Source of the DNA: Chionomys nivalis
Taxonomy: Eukaryota > Chordata > Mammalia > Rodentia > Cricetidae
Length of the DNA: 64,000 nucleotides
NCBI RefSeq assembly: GCF_950005125.1
Contig: NC_080087.1
Coordinates: 136,332,144-136,396,143, forward strand
Direction: 5' to 3'
Positions 32,785 to 44,299 of the stretch are shown piece by piece. Made by a program: the position numbers and the translations under genes. The number at the start of each line of letters is the position of its first letter. Positions within the stretch are counted from its first letter, which is position 1. The notes under the pieces are model-generated. The model saw only the letters and a program-made list of their open reading frames with translations, was not told the origin of the DNA and did not search any database.

Positions 32785-35550
32785 AAAAAAAACTGTGCAC
32801 TTTAAAGATGTGTTGACCTCAGGATGGAAACCAGGACATGTGTTAACATTGGGGAAGAGGTTTTACTTTTGTTTCCACAGGAAAAACTTATTAATAAGGA
32901 GAAGTGATATTTCATCAGCAGATGTGACATGTCAAAAGGAAAACCCAACAAATAAGAGTTTGGATAGGGTTCTGTTTCTTTCTGTCTTTACAGGAAAACA
33001 GAGATTTTAGATATTCCTGTAAAACTGAAGAAATCAAAAAACCCACATTCAAGAAATCAAAAGATTTTGGACATTTAGATGTCTACAGAAGAAGAGAAAG
33101 TTATCTAGAAAAAAATACTAAGCAAAGAAAAATCTGACCTAAGGTACCAAAATTCTCTGCAAAGAAAAAAAATCTCACTACCTAAACATCTATATTTCTT
33201 TACTTCTCAGAAAAGTTGCAGTACCTACTCAAGTTAAAAATCAAAGCTGGTTTTGGAGCTGGAGTGTGATTCTCTCCTCTAAATCCAAGTATGTTGTTAA
33301 AAGAAAAATTCAAAGTTTATTGTCTCATATCAGAAGAGCCACCTGATGTGAGACAGAAGCCAAAAACCTAGAGACTATTGTTGTCAAAACTCTGTTATGT
33401 CCCCAAAATTCAATTTCTCCCCTTATTTATTTTTGACTCTTTAGTACCTTTCTTTGGATAAATATCTTAAAATTTAGACTTTCTGTTTTGATATTAATAA
33501 TGTTTAAGTTTTTCATAGTGAACAATAAATTTTCCTAACAGCAATCTCTGAAGTCTCTAGAAGGAGATGGGATCCCACAATAATGATACTACCTGGTTCA
33601 TGATGATGCCATAGAGCTAATAAACACTACTCAAAGATCGGTTTTGAACTACAAACTGTTTAAGATGATTCTAATTTGTCTAGCTGAGATGCTCCACCTT
33701 CTTACAACACTCTAGCCATAATTTTAGATAAGAATTTCAGATAAGCCTTACCTACTACTCAGAGACTGGCTATAAATGTTACAGCTAGCCAGCCCTCTTG
33801 AGACTTATCCACTGTTTTAAAATTTTACATGATCCTATAGAGATATTGCCACCTGCAGTAATTTTGGAAGTAATTCCGAAAAAATGAACTCCCTCTCCCA
33901 ACAGATGGGATGAATGGCTTTTTGTTTTCCTCAGGGTTGGTTATAAGTTATTATAGAATTGGGGACAGAATAATAATAATTAGAATCAGGAATCTTGTTT
34001 GGTATAGAAAAAAGGGAAAAGGATAAGCTAAAATAACAAGGTAGACTAGTATATTTACTTGTAAACTATTTTAGCAACTATTAGTTTTAGACAATTTACA
34101 CTGGTATAGATTCCTGTATATTGATACATGTGTAAAATTATTTTTGTATTTCTAAGGTAATTTATATACTGATACAAATTCAAAATTTTATTTTTCCTAT
34201 TGTGTATGTTCCTACTTGTTTACAATATCCTTGTACAGAAATTTAAAATTATTTTTGCCATATTGTATGTAGGTTTTTACTTCTGCTTAAGATATTTTGT
34301 ATATTGATACAAATTAAGAACATTTTGTCATACTACACTATACATTTCTACCTCTGATTAGGATATTTTTATATATTGTTAAAATTTGAGATTATCCTTA
34401 TGCTATACACGTTTGAAGATTGTTTATTTCTATAATGTTAAGCTTTAGTCTTTAAGCTATATAAGTTATTAAGAATTACAGAATGACCCATATTTGTCAT
34501 ACTTGTAGTTATTTTAGGTTCTTTAGATGCACAGAGATGTACTTTACATAGACAGGTAATCTTCAAACACTTCGAAGATCTACAGAATATGACATTTAAA
34601 TGTTTTAATAATTTAAAATCCTGTTGACATGAGACATGACTGCTCCTGGCATCACTGACCAACTTCTGAGAGAAAGATGGACACCAAAGACATTCCATAT
34701 GGAGCTTGTTTTCTTCTTGGCAAAACTGGACTATTGTGCAATGAACTGCCCTTGCCTCAACTGCTAATAGTAAGCGAGTTGTCCAATCTGGACAAGCAGG
34801 ACACAAGGGAAAGCAACTGCTGACCCTTGTCATGACAGAGTAGGACAGTCTTTCAGATATTCCTGCTTCTGAGAATGGTCTGTCAGATATTCTAGGCCTA
34901 TAGCCAAAATTATTGCCCCAATATTACAGAGAGACTTTGGATGACTGTCCAGCTGTACAGCCAGCTATTTCTATGATTTCTTGTAACTTTTAAAAGTCAT
35001 TTGCTTACACTTCCTGATTACTCAAGTAAAAATATTTTCCTTCTAAGGGCTTTTATGGTGTTAAAGACTAGACAGTCACAGTTACTAACCTCTCATACCT
35101 TAGCTAAGGCATATTAGTTATAAAACTTAGACTCTTCAGGATAGGACAAGTATTGGAATTGTCTCTGTTATTTGACAATTACCTATAGCCTGGACATCTA
35201 AGTATGTGTTCCTTTCTTGATGTACTTGTTGGCTTTAGTTCCATTTTTGTGTATGTTACTACCCTTTCGTGCTCCTAGACAACACTTGATATTTGTTCTT
35301 ATTGTAAATGCTTTTATGGTAGGATTAGAATCTTATTATTTAGACAAAATGGGGAACTGTTGTACGAATTCATTCTATCAACAGCTTTAAAGTGTGGCTT
35401 CCTGTCTGTGAACATGACTTCTTAAAAGGAGAAAAAGAAGTAGTGTGTGCTTTCTTGGGTTATGAAGACCAGAGTTAGGTGGCATGAAGCAGCCTATGTT
35501 CCCAGCTCCCTTGATCCCCAATTCTGAGAGTCTGTTGTTCCCAGCATCCC
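32785..35550 (+). mobile_element. 3' part of a decayed class II ERV
   Basis: Starts with an integrase C-terminus-like trace (32,795-33,010, partly open), continues with the AT-rich non-coding module shared with 60,411-61,964 (including the ~68-bp repeat units at 34,115-34,400), and reaches a purine tract (AAAATGGGGAA, 35,346-35,356). A TG at 35,358 may start an LTR of about 190 bp to near 35,548. No gag, protease or RT is present. The integrase call is inference from short motif similarity; the shared module is seen directly. Confidence 0.7.
34115..34400 (+). repeat. Degenerate ~68-bp tandem repeat in ERV env position
   Basis: Units anchored on TGTATATTGATACA-like sequence occur near 34,115, 34,162, 34,229, 34,298 and 34,368, with spacings of about 47, 67, 69 and 70. 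Each carries a following TTTCTACCTCTGATTA-like segment. The same spacing pattern recurs in the ERV at 60,869. Confidence 0.7.
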
Positions 35551-35599
35551 TTTAATATATGTGTATGTGTCTATGTGTATCTATATCTTTGTGGTTCAC

Positions 35600-36015
35600 A
35601 CTACAAAAATCAAAACCCAAAAATTCCAGGAAGAACTGTATAGTAACTCCAGGTCCAAGGGATCTGACACTCTCAAACAGACATACATGCAAGCAAAACA
35701 CCAATACACACAAAAATAAAATGAATAAAAAAGAAATTTCTCTCCAGAAAACTTTAAAGAAGAATTATTCCTCCCACAGACAGACCAATGAAGTCCAGTC
35801 ACTGCACGTGGAGTGAGGACATCATCTTTTCTCACAGTCGCAGTTCCTCTCTCCAGGGCCCACTGAGAAGTACAGCGGTAACTTTAGTGGCTCTCAACCT
35901 TAACCAGGATCATCGTTTTTCCACCATGCCTTTCCCTTCACAACACTGTGAGGTGGGCATGATTGTGTTCATTTCTCCCAATGCCTCTGTTCTGATGAGT
36001 AAATTGCTGAGTAAA
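35600..36015. mobile_element. B2 3' part (35,630-35,745) and MIR relic (35,930-36,015)
   Basis: AACTCCAGGTCCAAGGGATC and ACACCAATACACACAAAAAT are the B2 body and tail, forward. ACTGTGAGGTGGGCATGATT and TGATGAGTAAATTGCTGAG fit a MIR core. Confidence 0.65.
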
Positions 36016-36474
36016 TTAAACCCAAGAAAATGACTTTTACTGGGGCCTTATAACCCAACTTTGTAAACAAATATCTCAATGATATCATAAAATGATCTCA
36101 TAGAGGGTTTCAATAGAACTATAAACTAGTAGTTCCCCAGAAAGCAGGCTACAAACTTTGCATACTGGCACCCTAGGTTGACAATAACAAAAATAGTATG
36201 AAATAGGCATCCTTTCAATATCAGTGTTTCTATGTGACTCTGTCTGCTCATCTGGCCAGTAGTCTTGACTGATCTTTATAAACAGGCCTCCTGAGTCAGT
36301 CTATACACCATGTGAAAGGTGATCTTAAGTTGACTGAACAGAAGACTTTCTTCTTGGCCACATGAAATAATCTCAATAATTTCTTAATACCTCTGACACA
36401 AAATGGCAGTCTTTCAGTGGTAGGAGCGTCAGACCAGATATATAAGATTCATCATTCATATATAAGAACCTTCC

Positions 36475-36800
36475 TTTTTTCTTTCTTTTTAATTTTTTGA
36501 GAAATGGCTTTTCTGTATAGCCCGGGATGTCCTGGAACTCACTTTGTAGACTAGGCTGACCTGTGTCCTGCCAAGTGCTGCTATTAAAGTTGTGCACCAC
36601 CACATACTGCCTAGTGGTTATTTGAAACAGCCACATAAAGCTTAACTGATTTTTCATGGTTTTTTTTTGAATAGTAGGATCTTACTATGGAGTTCTGGCT
36701 GTCCTAGGACTCTCTAAGTACTTAGACTAGGATGGCCTCAATCTTACAGAAGCCAGTCTGCCTATATCTTCCAAATGTCAGGATTAACCACTGTCACTAG
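36475..36800 (-). mobile_element. Two old reverse B1 SINEs
   Basis: 36,475-36,610 contains GTCCTGGAACTCACTTTGTAG and CTGCTATTAAAGTTGTGCACC. 36,665-36,800 is a second, more diverged copy (GGCTGTCCTAGGACTCTCTA). Confidence 0.65.
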
Positions 36801-37379
36801 CTTTCTCCACAGGAGTCTTCTCTCCAGCACTGTCACTATGAGAAAACCTACCATGGTAAAGTGGCATGCTGATTTCATGTGTCTCTTGGAATACTTCCCC
36901 TGCCTTCCCACAACTTCTTATGATGGGGGCCATTTCAGCACCTACTAAAGTTTAAAAAAACGCAGGAGAGAAGCTAAACTGTGGTATATGCAATGAGCTT
37001 CCAATTAAAGTGGCCTTGTAATTTGCTTTAATTATTCCTTGTAAGTTAAGACTTATCTGAAAACCATGTTAAACTAGAAATTTGTCTTTATTTATCAGGT
37101 CAGGCATGACCGCACATATATAATCTTAGCACTCAGAAGGTTGATGCAGAAATTTGAGTCCAGCCTGGGACAAATGGCAACAGCTACTCTTGGAACTTAA
37201 CAATCCCTAGCTGTTGTAGACAGACTTTCATTTCTTTTATAGCAAACATGCCAGCTCTCTTCTCCCTCACAACAAAGGATTTCCTGATGAATACAGTCAA
37301 TGTCAGTTTATCAGCTGTGTGAAACAGTCTTCTTGTTCTCAAACACCTTTCATTTGAATTTGTACTTAGCAACTAAGGA
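36801..37379. other. Intron 9, B1 scrap only
   Basis: A forward B1-like stretch near 37,105-37,175 (ATAATCTTAGCACTCAGAAG); the rest is unclassified. Confidence 0.45.
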
Positions 37380-37860
37380 AATATACATCCACAACCAAGC
37401 ACTAGGCTGAGCTCTGGGAATCCAACTAAAGAGAGGGAGGAGGAAAATTTATGACAAGGGAGGTCAGGATAAAAATAGAGAAATTGACAGAGACAGTTGG
37501 ACAAGTTCAGGGAAACACATGAACTCCAGACCGACAGCTGTGGAGCCTCATAGGACTGAACTAGGTCCTCCATATGTGGGAGGCAGTGGTGGAGCTTGGA
37601 CCATCCTGGCAGTAGAACCAGGATGTATCCCTAGTCTATGACCTAACTTGTTGGAGCCCATTAACTATGGTGGGATGCCTCGCTCAGTCTTAATGTAGTG
37701 GGGAGGGGCTTGGTCCTGCCCCAACTTAATGTATCAGACTTTGTTGACTCCCCATGGGAATCCTTTCCCATTGGGAAGACCGGATGGGGTAGTTACTTGG
37801 GGGGAGGCGAGGAGGGGTGGGAGGGAGAACTGTAGTTGGAACGTAAAATGAAATTAAAAA
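37380..37860 (+). mobile_element. Older L1 3' UTR fragment
   Basis: A sequence with GGAGGCAGTGGTGGAGCTTG and CCCATTGGGAAGACCGGATG, a G-rich tract at 37,795-37,830 and a final AAATTAAAAAAAG. It fits an Lx-like L1 3' end, strongly truncated. Confidence 0.65.
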
Positions 37861-37876
37861 AAGAACATATATTCTT

Positions 37877-38369
37877 TTTTTGGGGGGGGGGTTATTAATT
37901 AATTTATTTAATTATTAAAGATTTCTGCCTCTTCCCTGCCACCACCTCCCATTCCCTCCCCCTCCCCCAATCAAGTCTTCCTTCCTCCTCAGCCCAAAGA
38001 GCAAGCAGGTTTCTCTGCCCTGTGGGAGGTCCAAGGACCACCCACCTCCATCCAGGTCTATTAAGGTGAGCATCCAAACTACCTGGGCTCCCACAAAGCC
38101 ATTACGTGCAATAGGATCAAGAACCCATTGCCATTGTTCTTCAGTTCTCAGTAGTCCTCATTGTCCATTATGTTCAGCGAGACCGGTTTTGTCCCATGCT
38201 TTTTCAGACCCATCAGGCGATGAAAGAAGACAGAGACAGAGACCAACACTGGAGCACTGGACTGAAGTCTCACGATCCAAAGGAGGAGCGGAAGGAGAGT
38301 GAGCACGAGCAAGGAACTCAGGACTGCAAGGGGTGCACCCACACACTGAGGCAATGGGGATGTTCTATC
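37877..38369 (-). mobile_element. Young L1 insertion with 5' inversion (twin priming)
   Basis: 37,877 to about 38,210 is the L1 3' UTR in reverse, starting from the tail side. From about 38,211 (CATCAGGCGATGAAAGAAG) to 38,369 an adjoining L1 segment runs forward. The two parts lie about 35 bp apart in intact copies. Perfect 16-bp duplication AAGAACATATATTCTT at 37,861-37,876 and 38,370-38,385. The poly(T) is short and replaced by a G run. Confidence 0.9.
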
Positions 38370-38569
38370 AAGAACATATATTCTTATATAAGCAATTTGT
38401 ATTATTCTATTAAAATTTATAAAAGCTGCCTGTGAAACAAGTCACATGCGTTAATACAACTTGAGTTGTAATACAGTAATCATTAGTAACATTTATTAAT
38501 AGGAATAAAATTACAATAGCCATTTATGATCATTATTAAATAAATCAACGTCATGTTAAATTTGATTAC

Positions 38570-38703
38570 CTTTTGAAGTAAGGCACCAAGAGTTGCAACC
38601 CCATGGGACTGAATAAGATTGTCCTGGTTGATAGGATGCCTCTGAATAAAGTGCTTCACAATCAAGATAAATGTTGCAACTAGATTTTTCTCTAGTCTTG
38701 ACT
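38570..38703 (-). CDS. Nbeal1: Nbeal1 exon 9
   Basis: 134 bp; acceptor at 38,704-38,705, donor at 38,568-38,569. Completes a Glu codon from exon 8, reads SRLEKNLVATFILIVKHFIQ and HGVATLGALLQK, ending in phase 0. Confidence 0.96.
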
Positions 38704-38709
38704 CTGTAA

Positions 38710-39130
38710 AAACAGGAAAACATCATTATCACAATCATTCTCATCAATTTGACATCACATATTTTATGTCATAATACACATTGCAACAAAGAAGCAATCC
38801 AATTCAGAAGCTTGCTTCTAAGACTCATTTATACAATAAAATTAGAAAAAGCAGCAACTACTTACAATATAATTGTATCCGTATGTAAATACTTTCTTTA
38901 CCATGATTTAACAATATAGCAGGGTTTTTTTTTCCACTAAGAGCATAAACTAAAGATAGTCAAAAGTAAAATTATTATCTTTGATGTTTTAACGAAAGTA
39001 TTATAAATTTACTGAACGATGGCAGTTCAGGAGGGAAGCTACAACAGCTATAAATAATTAAGTGGTATGGCATTTTATTTTCCAACTAATTCTCAACTTT
39101 CTAAATGACTAATTTAGGCTAATATAATTT
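38710..39130. other. Intron 8, unclassified
   Basis: AT-rich intron with no recognised repeats. Confidence 0.6.
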
Positions 39131-39136
39131 AATTAC

Positions 39137-39305
39137 CTGATGCCTTTGTGGAGGACAATGCCATACATTCCTGTTCACTAAGTGTTATTAATTCAGGAAC
39201 TGTGTTTTCATTCATTCCTTCAGAAGTCTGTCCTTCAATAAAGTGGCTTATTTGTTCCAGGATAGGAAAAAGTACATTTAACCCACCTATACAATTGATG
39301 ATGTC
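39137..39305 (-). CDS. Nbeal1: Nbeal1 exon 8
   Basis: 169 bp; acceptor at 39,306-39,307, donor at 39,135-39,136. Reads DIINCIGGLNVLFPILEQIS, then a Glu/Thr-rich variable part, ending one base into a codon after SSTKAS. It is the first exon after the lectin-like domain. Confidence 0.95.
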
Positions 39306-39309
39306 CTGA

Positions 39310-40220
39310 AAACAAAATTAAATTTTTTAATACTACAATAAAAACAATGGTTTGATTTAGTATCTACAGGATATATGAAGATATAGTTTGTTAATAAACT
39401 TTAAGTAATATATGGAATAGACTAAGGTGAAAGAATATTTAAGCAGACAGTCTCAAAGATAACCAAAATATACATTCAAAAGAGACCATTTCAGGCCATT
39501 TTTCTGTGCTTGTTTTATAGATTTTAGGAAGTTCAAACACAGCAACATATAATGCAACTCCAACAATGCTAAGAACAAGCAATTGTCACCACACGGTTTT
39601 GCATCAGAAATACAAGGGACTAGAAGTATGACAGATTCTTCAAATTTTAATTAACAAAAGACAGAAGAGGTAAAGTAAGCTAATATATGAAATGTGCTGT
39701 ATGCCTGGCAGAGGATGTTATATGAAGTTACTATTATTAATCATTAAGACATTCAAACCTACACTGATGTGTTACTGTAAGGCTAGGGCAGGAACATTCC
39801 ATGTTCAAGGACATCCTGGAAGGGAATAAGAGAGAAAGAGAGTAGAGAAGGAGAGAAGGGGAGGGAAAAGAAGCAGAAAGAGAAGGGAGGAAAGGAGATT
39901 AACAAATCTCCCATTTCATATGGTTGTTACAACTGCAGCTAAAAACACTTATTCAGCAAAACCTCCCAATACCAAATTCTTTATGTTATACCTGAGTTTT
40001 CAAGAGCTATTCATAAACTACATCCCTGCCACTTTATTTTGCATATTTTTAAATGATCTAAAATTTATTTTACCCATTAAATAAAAAGATAAAAAGTATG
40101 TGTTGAGGGAAAAACATACTGATTTTAAAGAACTCTTTGAGTAGTAGTAATTGAACTTTTTGGATGGCAAATATTTTCCTTCTTGGTTATTATTTTTTGT
40201 CATTGCTGTGTTTTACGTTT
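39310..40220. other. Intron 7, mostly unclassified
   Basis: A GA-rich simple stretch (39,825-39,900, GAGAGAAAGAG units) is the only notable feature. Confidence 0.5.
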
Positions 40221-40225
40221 TAAAT

Positions 40226-40545
40226 TTTTTTTATTTTTTTTCCATTCAAAAATTTACACTTCCTCCCCTCCTCCCATTCCCTTCCTGCTCCTCCACTCGC
40301 CCTCCTCCCTCCCTCTCCCTCCTTAAGAGAGGGCAGGGAATCCTGCCCTGTAGGAAGTCCAAGGCCCTCCCCCCTACATCCAGGCCTAGGAAGCTTTGCA
40401 TCCAAATAGACTAGGGTCCCAAAAAGCCAGTACATGCAGTAGAAACAAGTCCCAGTGCCTTTATCAATGGCTTCTCAGTCAGCCCCCATTGTCAGTCACA
40501 TTCAGAGAGTCTGGTTTGATCACATGCTCCTTCAGTCCTGTTTCT
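40226..40545 (-). mobile_element. L1 3' end, truncated
   Basis: Reverse L1 3' UTR: poly(T), a C-rich tract (complement of the G-rich tract), AATCCTGCCCTGTAGGAAGT and TTGATCACATGCTCC. More diverged than the copies at 37,877 and 43,360. It is followed by a (TG)n/(G)n run at 40,549-40,582. Confidence 0.8.
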
Positions 40546-40644
40546 TCTTGTGTGTGTGTGTGGGGGGGGGGGGCGGGGGAGGATTAGATTTTACTTAAGC
40601 ACAAACATTATAACTGGTTTTCTCTTAATAATTCTGTTCCTGCT

Positions 40645-40858
40645 GGAGAGATGGCTCAGCGGTTAAGAGCACTAGCTGTTCTTCCAAAGGTCCTGAGTTC
40701 AGTTCCCAGCAACCACATGGTGGCTCACAATCATCTGTAATAAGATCTGGTGCCCTCTTTTTGCCTGCAGGCATACATGCAGGAAGAACACTGTATAGAT
40801 AATAAATAAACCTTAAAAAGAAAGAATATGGTAGTAACCAAGGGACTCCAGAATGATC
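40645..40858 (+). mobile_element. B2 SINE with unusual 3' extension
   Basis: Head CTGGAGAGATGGCTCAGCGG, body CCACATGGTGGCTCACAATC, tail to about 40,820. The duplication AATAATTCTGTTCCTG is at 40,629-40,644 and again at 40,861-40,876. About 40 non-A bases lie between the B2 tail and the second copy. Confidence 0.85.
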
Positions 40859-41184
40859 TGCAATAATTCTGTTCCTGTTTTGCTTCCTACATTAGAAAAA
40901 ATGTTTGATTAGTTGATTTGTATAGCTACAATACAAAGTATTAAAGACTGATTTTCAGATGAGCACAGCATACCTGAGAAAATTAAGTTTCTACACATAG
41001 AACACAAAACTAGTCTTTTAAAGCCAATATTACACGGAAAGCAAAAGTTAAACTATGCATTTTTAAGCTGGCTAAGTTGATGGCATAGTTTACAATAGTC
41101 ATTCAACTACTGTAACTATTCATCCTTCAGAATATAAATCTGAATAACATTTAATTAATTAATTAGTTACAATTTTTGTTTTAT

Positions 41185-41640
41185 TTTGGAGACAGAGTCT
41201 CAATAAATAGCCTTGGTCATTCTAAAATGCCTATATAGAGCAGGCTGAAAACAAACTCAAAGAGATCTGTCTCACTCTGCCTCCTGAGTGCTGGGATTAA
41301 AGGCATGCACCATCATGTCCAGTGTTACACAAAAATATAAAAGATAAAACCTGGGACATCTCACTGAGCAGGTTGGATGGCTCAGTGGATAAGAATTCTT
41401 GTTCTGCAAGCATGAGAACCTAAGGTCTGAATTCAAATCCCAAACACCCAAGTAAAACTCAGAGCATGGACTGCCTATAAACTGTAGCACCAGAAGAACA
41501 GAGACATGGTGGTCCTGAGTGCTCACTGACTAAGGCAAGCCTAAAAGGCAAGATTTCAGTCCAATCCATGCAACTAGTGAAGAATAGATTTCTAACAGCA
41601 TATACATACATGCATGCACCTCCCCTAGCCCCTCCTCATC
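41185..41640. mobile_element. Reverse B1 (41,185-41,320) and forward B2/B3-like SINE (41,365-41,640)
   Basis: CTGGGATTAAAGGCATGCACC marks the B1. GGATGGCTCAGTGGATAAGA and TCTGAATTCAAATCCC mark the second SINE, whose 3' part is diverged. Confidence 0.7.
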
Positions 41641-41777
41641 ACTCAGGGCCTAGGAAGGTGGTTCAGTAGTAAATCAGATGTCCAAAATACAAAATGGCCT
41701 AGATCCAGTTTGTAATATTGAAAAAAAAAGGTTCAAGTTATGTGCTATGCTTAAGTAAAATTAAAATTAAATTAAAT

Positions 41778-42181
41778 TGGTGTAGGAAGTTCTTCTGTCT
41801 ATGTGTTGCTTTCATTGGTTGAATAAAGAAACTGCCTTGGCCTTTTGATAGGGCAGAACTTAGATAGGCGGTGTAGACAGAAGAGAATGCTGGGAAGTGG
41901 GGCAGAGTGGCAGAAGCCACGAAGCTCCTGCCTGAGACTGACATTGGTTAGAATCCTTCCTGGAAAGCCACGACTTCATGGTGCTACACAGATTATTAAA
42001 AATGGGTTGAATCAAGATGTGAAAGTTAGCCAATAAGATGCTAGAGCTAATGGGCCAGGCAATGTTAAAATGAATACAGTTTCTGTGTGATTATTTCGGG
42101 TGTAAGCTAGCAGGTGTGTGTGTGTGTGTGTGTATGTGTGTGTGTGGCCAGGACAAACAAGGTGCCCTGGTCCCTACTACA
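41778..42181 (+). mobile_element. Solo LTR of the mys-like class II family
   Basis: TGGTGTAGG...CTACTACA, 404 bp, flanked by TTAAAT at 41,772-41,777 and 42,182-42,187. It shares AATAAAGAAACTGCCTTGGC and TGATTATTTCGGGTGTAAGC with the LTRs at 17,096 and 29,029. A (TG)n run (42,114-42,147) sits inside. It ends only 44 bp from exon 7. Confidence 0.92.
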
Positions 42182-42225
42182 TTAAATTATATTAGGTTGC
42201 CTATTATATATTAGTATTAACTTAC

Positions 42226-42315
42226 TTTAATGTCCCAATTCACTACTTTGTTTCCTGTTAATCTTCCATGTAAATAATTAGTAGACAAGTCAAGGCAAAT
42301 TGAATTTTCGCAAGC
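42226..42315 (-). CDS. Nbeal1: Nbeal1 exon 7
   Basis: 90 bp, 30 codons, phase 0 both ends; acceptor at 42,316-42,317, donor at 42,224-42,225. Reads ACENSICLDLSTNYLHGRL to KVVNWDIK. Confidence 0.95.
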
Positions 42316-42465
42316 CTAAGAACAAAGGAAAAAAATAGTATTTTAGTGCAATTAGAACAAAAGATAACTTTAATTACATAAAGAATGTTTCATCATAATT
42401 TTAAAAGTACACAATAAAATCAATGACTTGCCTAGCATTTGCCTTTTACTGTCCCCCCCCGCCCG

Positions 42466-42488
42466 TGTGTGTGTGTGTGTGTGTGTGT
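42466..42488 (+). repeat. (TG)n microsatellite
   Basis: About eleven GT units following a C run. Confidence 0.9.
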
Positions 42489-42567
42489 GCACACGCATCT
42501 TTGTGGGGCATGCAATCAGGTCTATGTCTGTGGAGATCAGATGTGCTCATCAGATTTTGGATGTCTT

Positions 42568-42730
42568 GCTGGGTGGTGGTGGCGCACGCCTTTAATCCCA
42601 GCACTCAGGAGGCAGAGGCAGGCGGATCTCTGTGAGTTTGAGGCCAGCCTGGTCTAGAAGAGCTAGTTCCAGGACAGGAACCAAAAAGCCACGGAGAAAC
42701 CCTGTCTAGAAAAATCCAAAAAAAAAAAAA
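42568..42730 (+). mobile_element. Young B1 SINE
   Basis: GCTGGGTGGTGGTGGCGCAC through a 3' A tail. Perfect 16-bp duplication AGATTTTGGATGTCTT at 42,552-42,567 and 42,731-42,746. Confidence 0.95.
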
Positions 42731-42764
42731 AGATTTTGGATGTCTTTAATCACTCTCTACCTTC

Positions 42765-42960
42765 TTCTTTGAGACAGTCTCTCTCACTGGATCTAGAGAT
42801 CACCAATTAGCTATACACTGGCAAGCAATCTCTTTACTTGTCAAGGACCTTCCATCACTGGGGTTAGAAGCACACATCATAAGGTCCATATGGGTGTTTG
42901 GGGGTCCAAACATGGTCCTTATGTTTAGACATCAAGCACTTTACCTACTGAGACATCTCA
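42765..42960 (-). mobile_element. Diverged reverse SINE (B3/B4 type)
   Basis: TTTGAGACAGTCTCTCTCACT at the left and AAGCACTTTACCTACTGAG at the right fit a reverse SINE. Confidence 0.55.
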
Positions 42961-43359
42961 AGTCATTAAAGTCTCAAAAAAAAAAAAAAAGTCAGAGACT
43001 AAATCTAAATTCTAAAGCACTTATTTATCAAAAGTATGTCAATGCCTTCAGTTCTTGGCACAAAGACAAGACTGAATTTTAAAGAAAGAGATGACTAAAC
43101 ACCTGCTACAAATAAGGACAAGAAGGAGAAACAGTTGACTAGTGAAGAAATTTCAAAGTACCATTTAACAAATTAGCATTTTTAATACTTGAGTTATTTT
43201 TTAAAAGTGTTCAAAAAGCTGGTGAAAGAGTAAACCAACTAGAATCTACTCTTACAGTATATTTTTAAAGCCTGTCATCAGTCTCCAAAGAGGTCATAAA
43301 GAATGCAAGAACTCCATGAACTCACTCTAAAAACATGCATCATTATGTACACCATTTTA

Positions 43360-43654
43360 TTTATTTTTTATTTATTTTTTATTTTTTTAATTAATTAATT
43401 AATTAAATTATTAAAGATTTCTGCCTCTTCCCCGCCACCACCTCCCATCCCCCCCAATCAAGTCTTCCTCCCTCCTCAGCCCAAAGAGCAAGCAGGTTTT
43501 CCTGCCCTGTGGGAGGTCCAAGGACCACCCACCTCCATCCAGGTCTATTAAGGTGAGCATCCAAACTACCTGGGCTCCCATAAAGCCATTATGTGCAATA
43601 GGATCAAGAACCCATTGCCATTGTTCTTCAGTTCTCAGTAGTCCTCATTGTCCG
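43360..43654 (-). mobile_element. Young truncated L1 3' UTR
   Basis: Reverse L1 tail and 3' UTR, very similar to the copies at 10,769, 37,877 and 53,655. Perfect 17-bp duplication TTATGTACACCATTTTA at 43,343-43,359 and 43,655-43,671. Confidence 0.95.
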
Positions 43655-43789
43655 TTATGTACACCATTTTAGAGAAACACAACTTCAATAAACTGATTTG
43701 CTTACATATTAATTATATTTCTTGGGGAAAAATATGATAATAACTAATTTTTAATAGTACAGATTTTTAAAAAGTTTTCTGTCACAAGT

Positions 43790-43945
43790 TAGACAGTGGT
43801 GGTGCACACCTTTAGTCCCAGAACTCAGGAGGCAGAAGCAGGCAGATCTCTGAGTTTGAGGCTAGTCTGTTCTACAGAGTGAGTTGCAGGACAGCCAGAA
43901 CTGCAAAGAGAAATCCTGTCTCAAAAAACAAAAACAAAGCAAACA
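43790..43945 (+). mobile_element. B1 SINE
   Basis: GGTGGTGCACACCTTTAGTCC, CAGGAGGCAGAAGCAGGCAG and an A-rich end with CAAAAACAAA. Confidence 0.85.
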
Positions 43946-44040
43946 AACAAAAAAGCAGTCACAAAAAATATCTTAGTAACACTAAATTAAAAATTATTTT
44001 GTAAAAAGATTACAACTATAATAATAAAAACCAGATGCCC

Positions 44041-44214
44041 GGCTGGGCCGTGGTGGCGCACACCTTTAATCCCAGCACAAAGGAGACAGAGGCAGGTGAA
44101 TCCCTGTGAGTTTGAGGCCAGCCTGGTCTACAAGAGCTAGTTCCAGGACAGCTAGGACTATTACACAGGGAAACCCTGTCTTGAAAAACCAAAAAACAAA
44201 ACAAAACAAAAAAA
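44041..44214 (+). mobile_element. Young B1 SINE
   Basis: GGCTGGGCCGTGGTGGCGC through an A-rich tail, flanked by CAGATGCCC at 44,032-44,040 and 44,215-44,223. Confidence 0.92.
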
Positions 44215-44299
44215 CAGATGCCCATTACATGTCAAGAATATGTCACTCTAACAAAAAACAAAACAAAACAAAAGAATATATTAATCAGTATACTATTTA

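Noticed and set aside
34438..34833. 131-codon minus-strand ORF
   Set aside because: Antisense to the ERV non-coding module and not kept in the related copy at 61,200-61,500.
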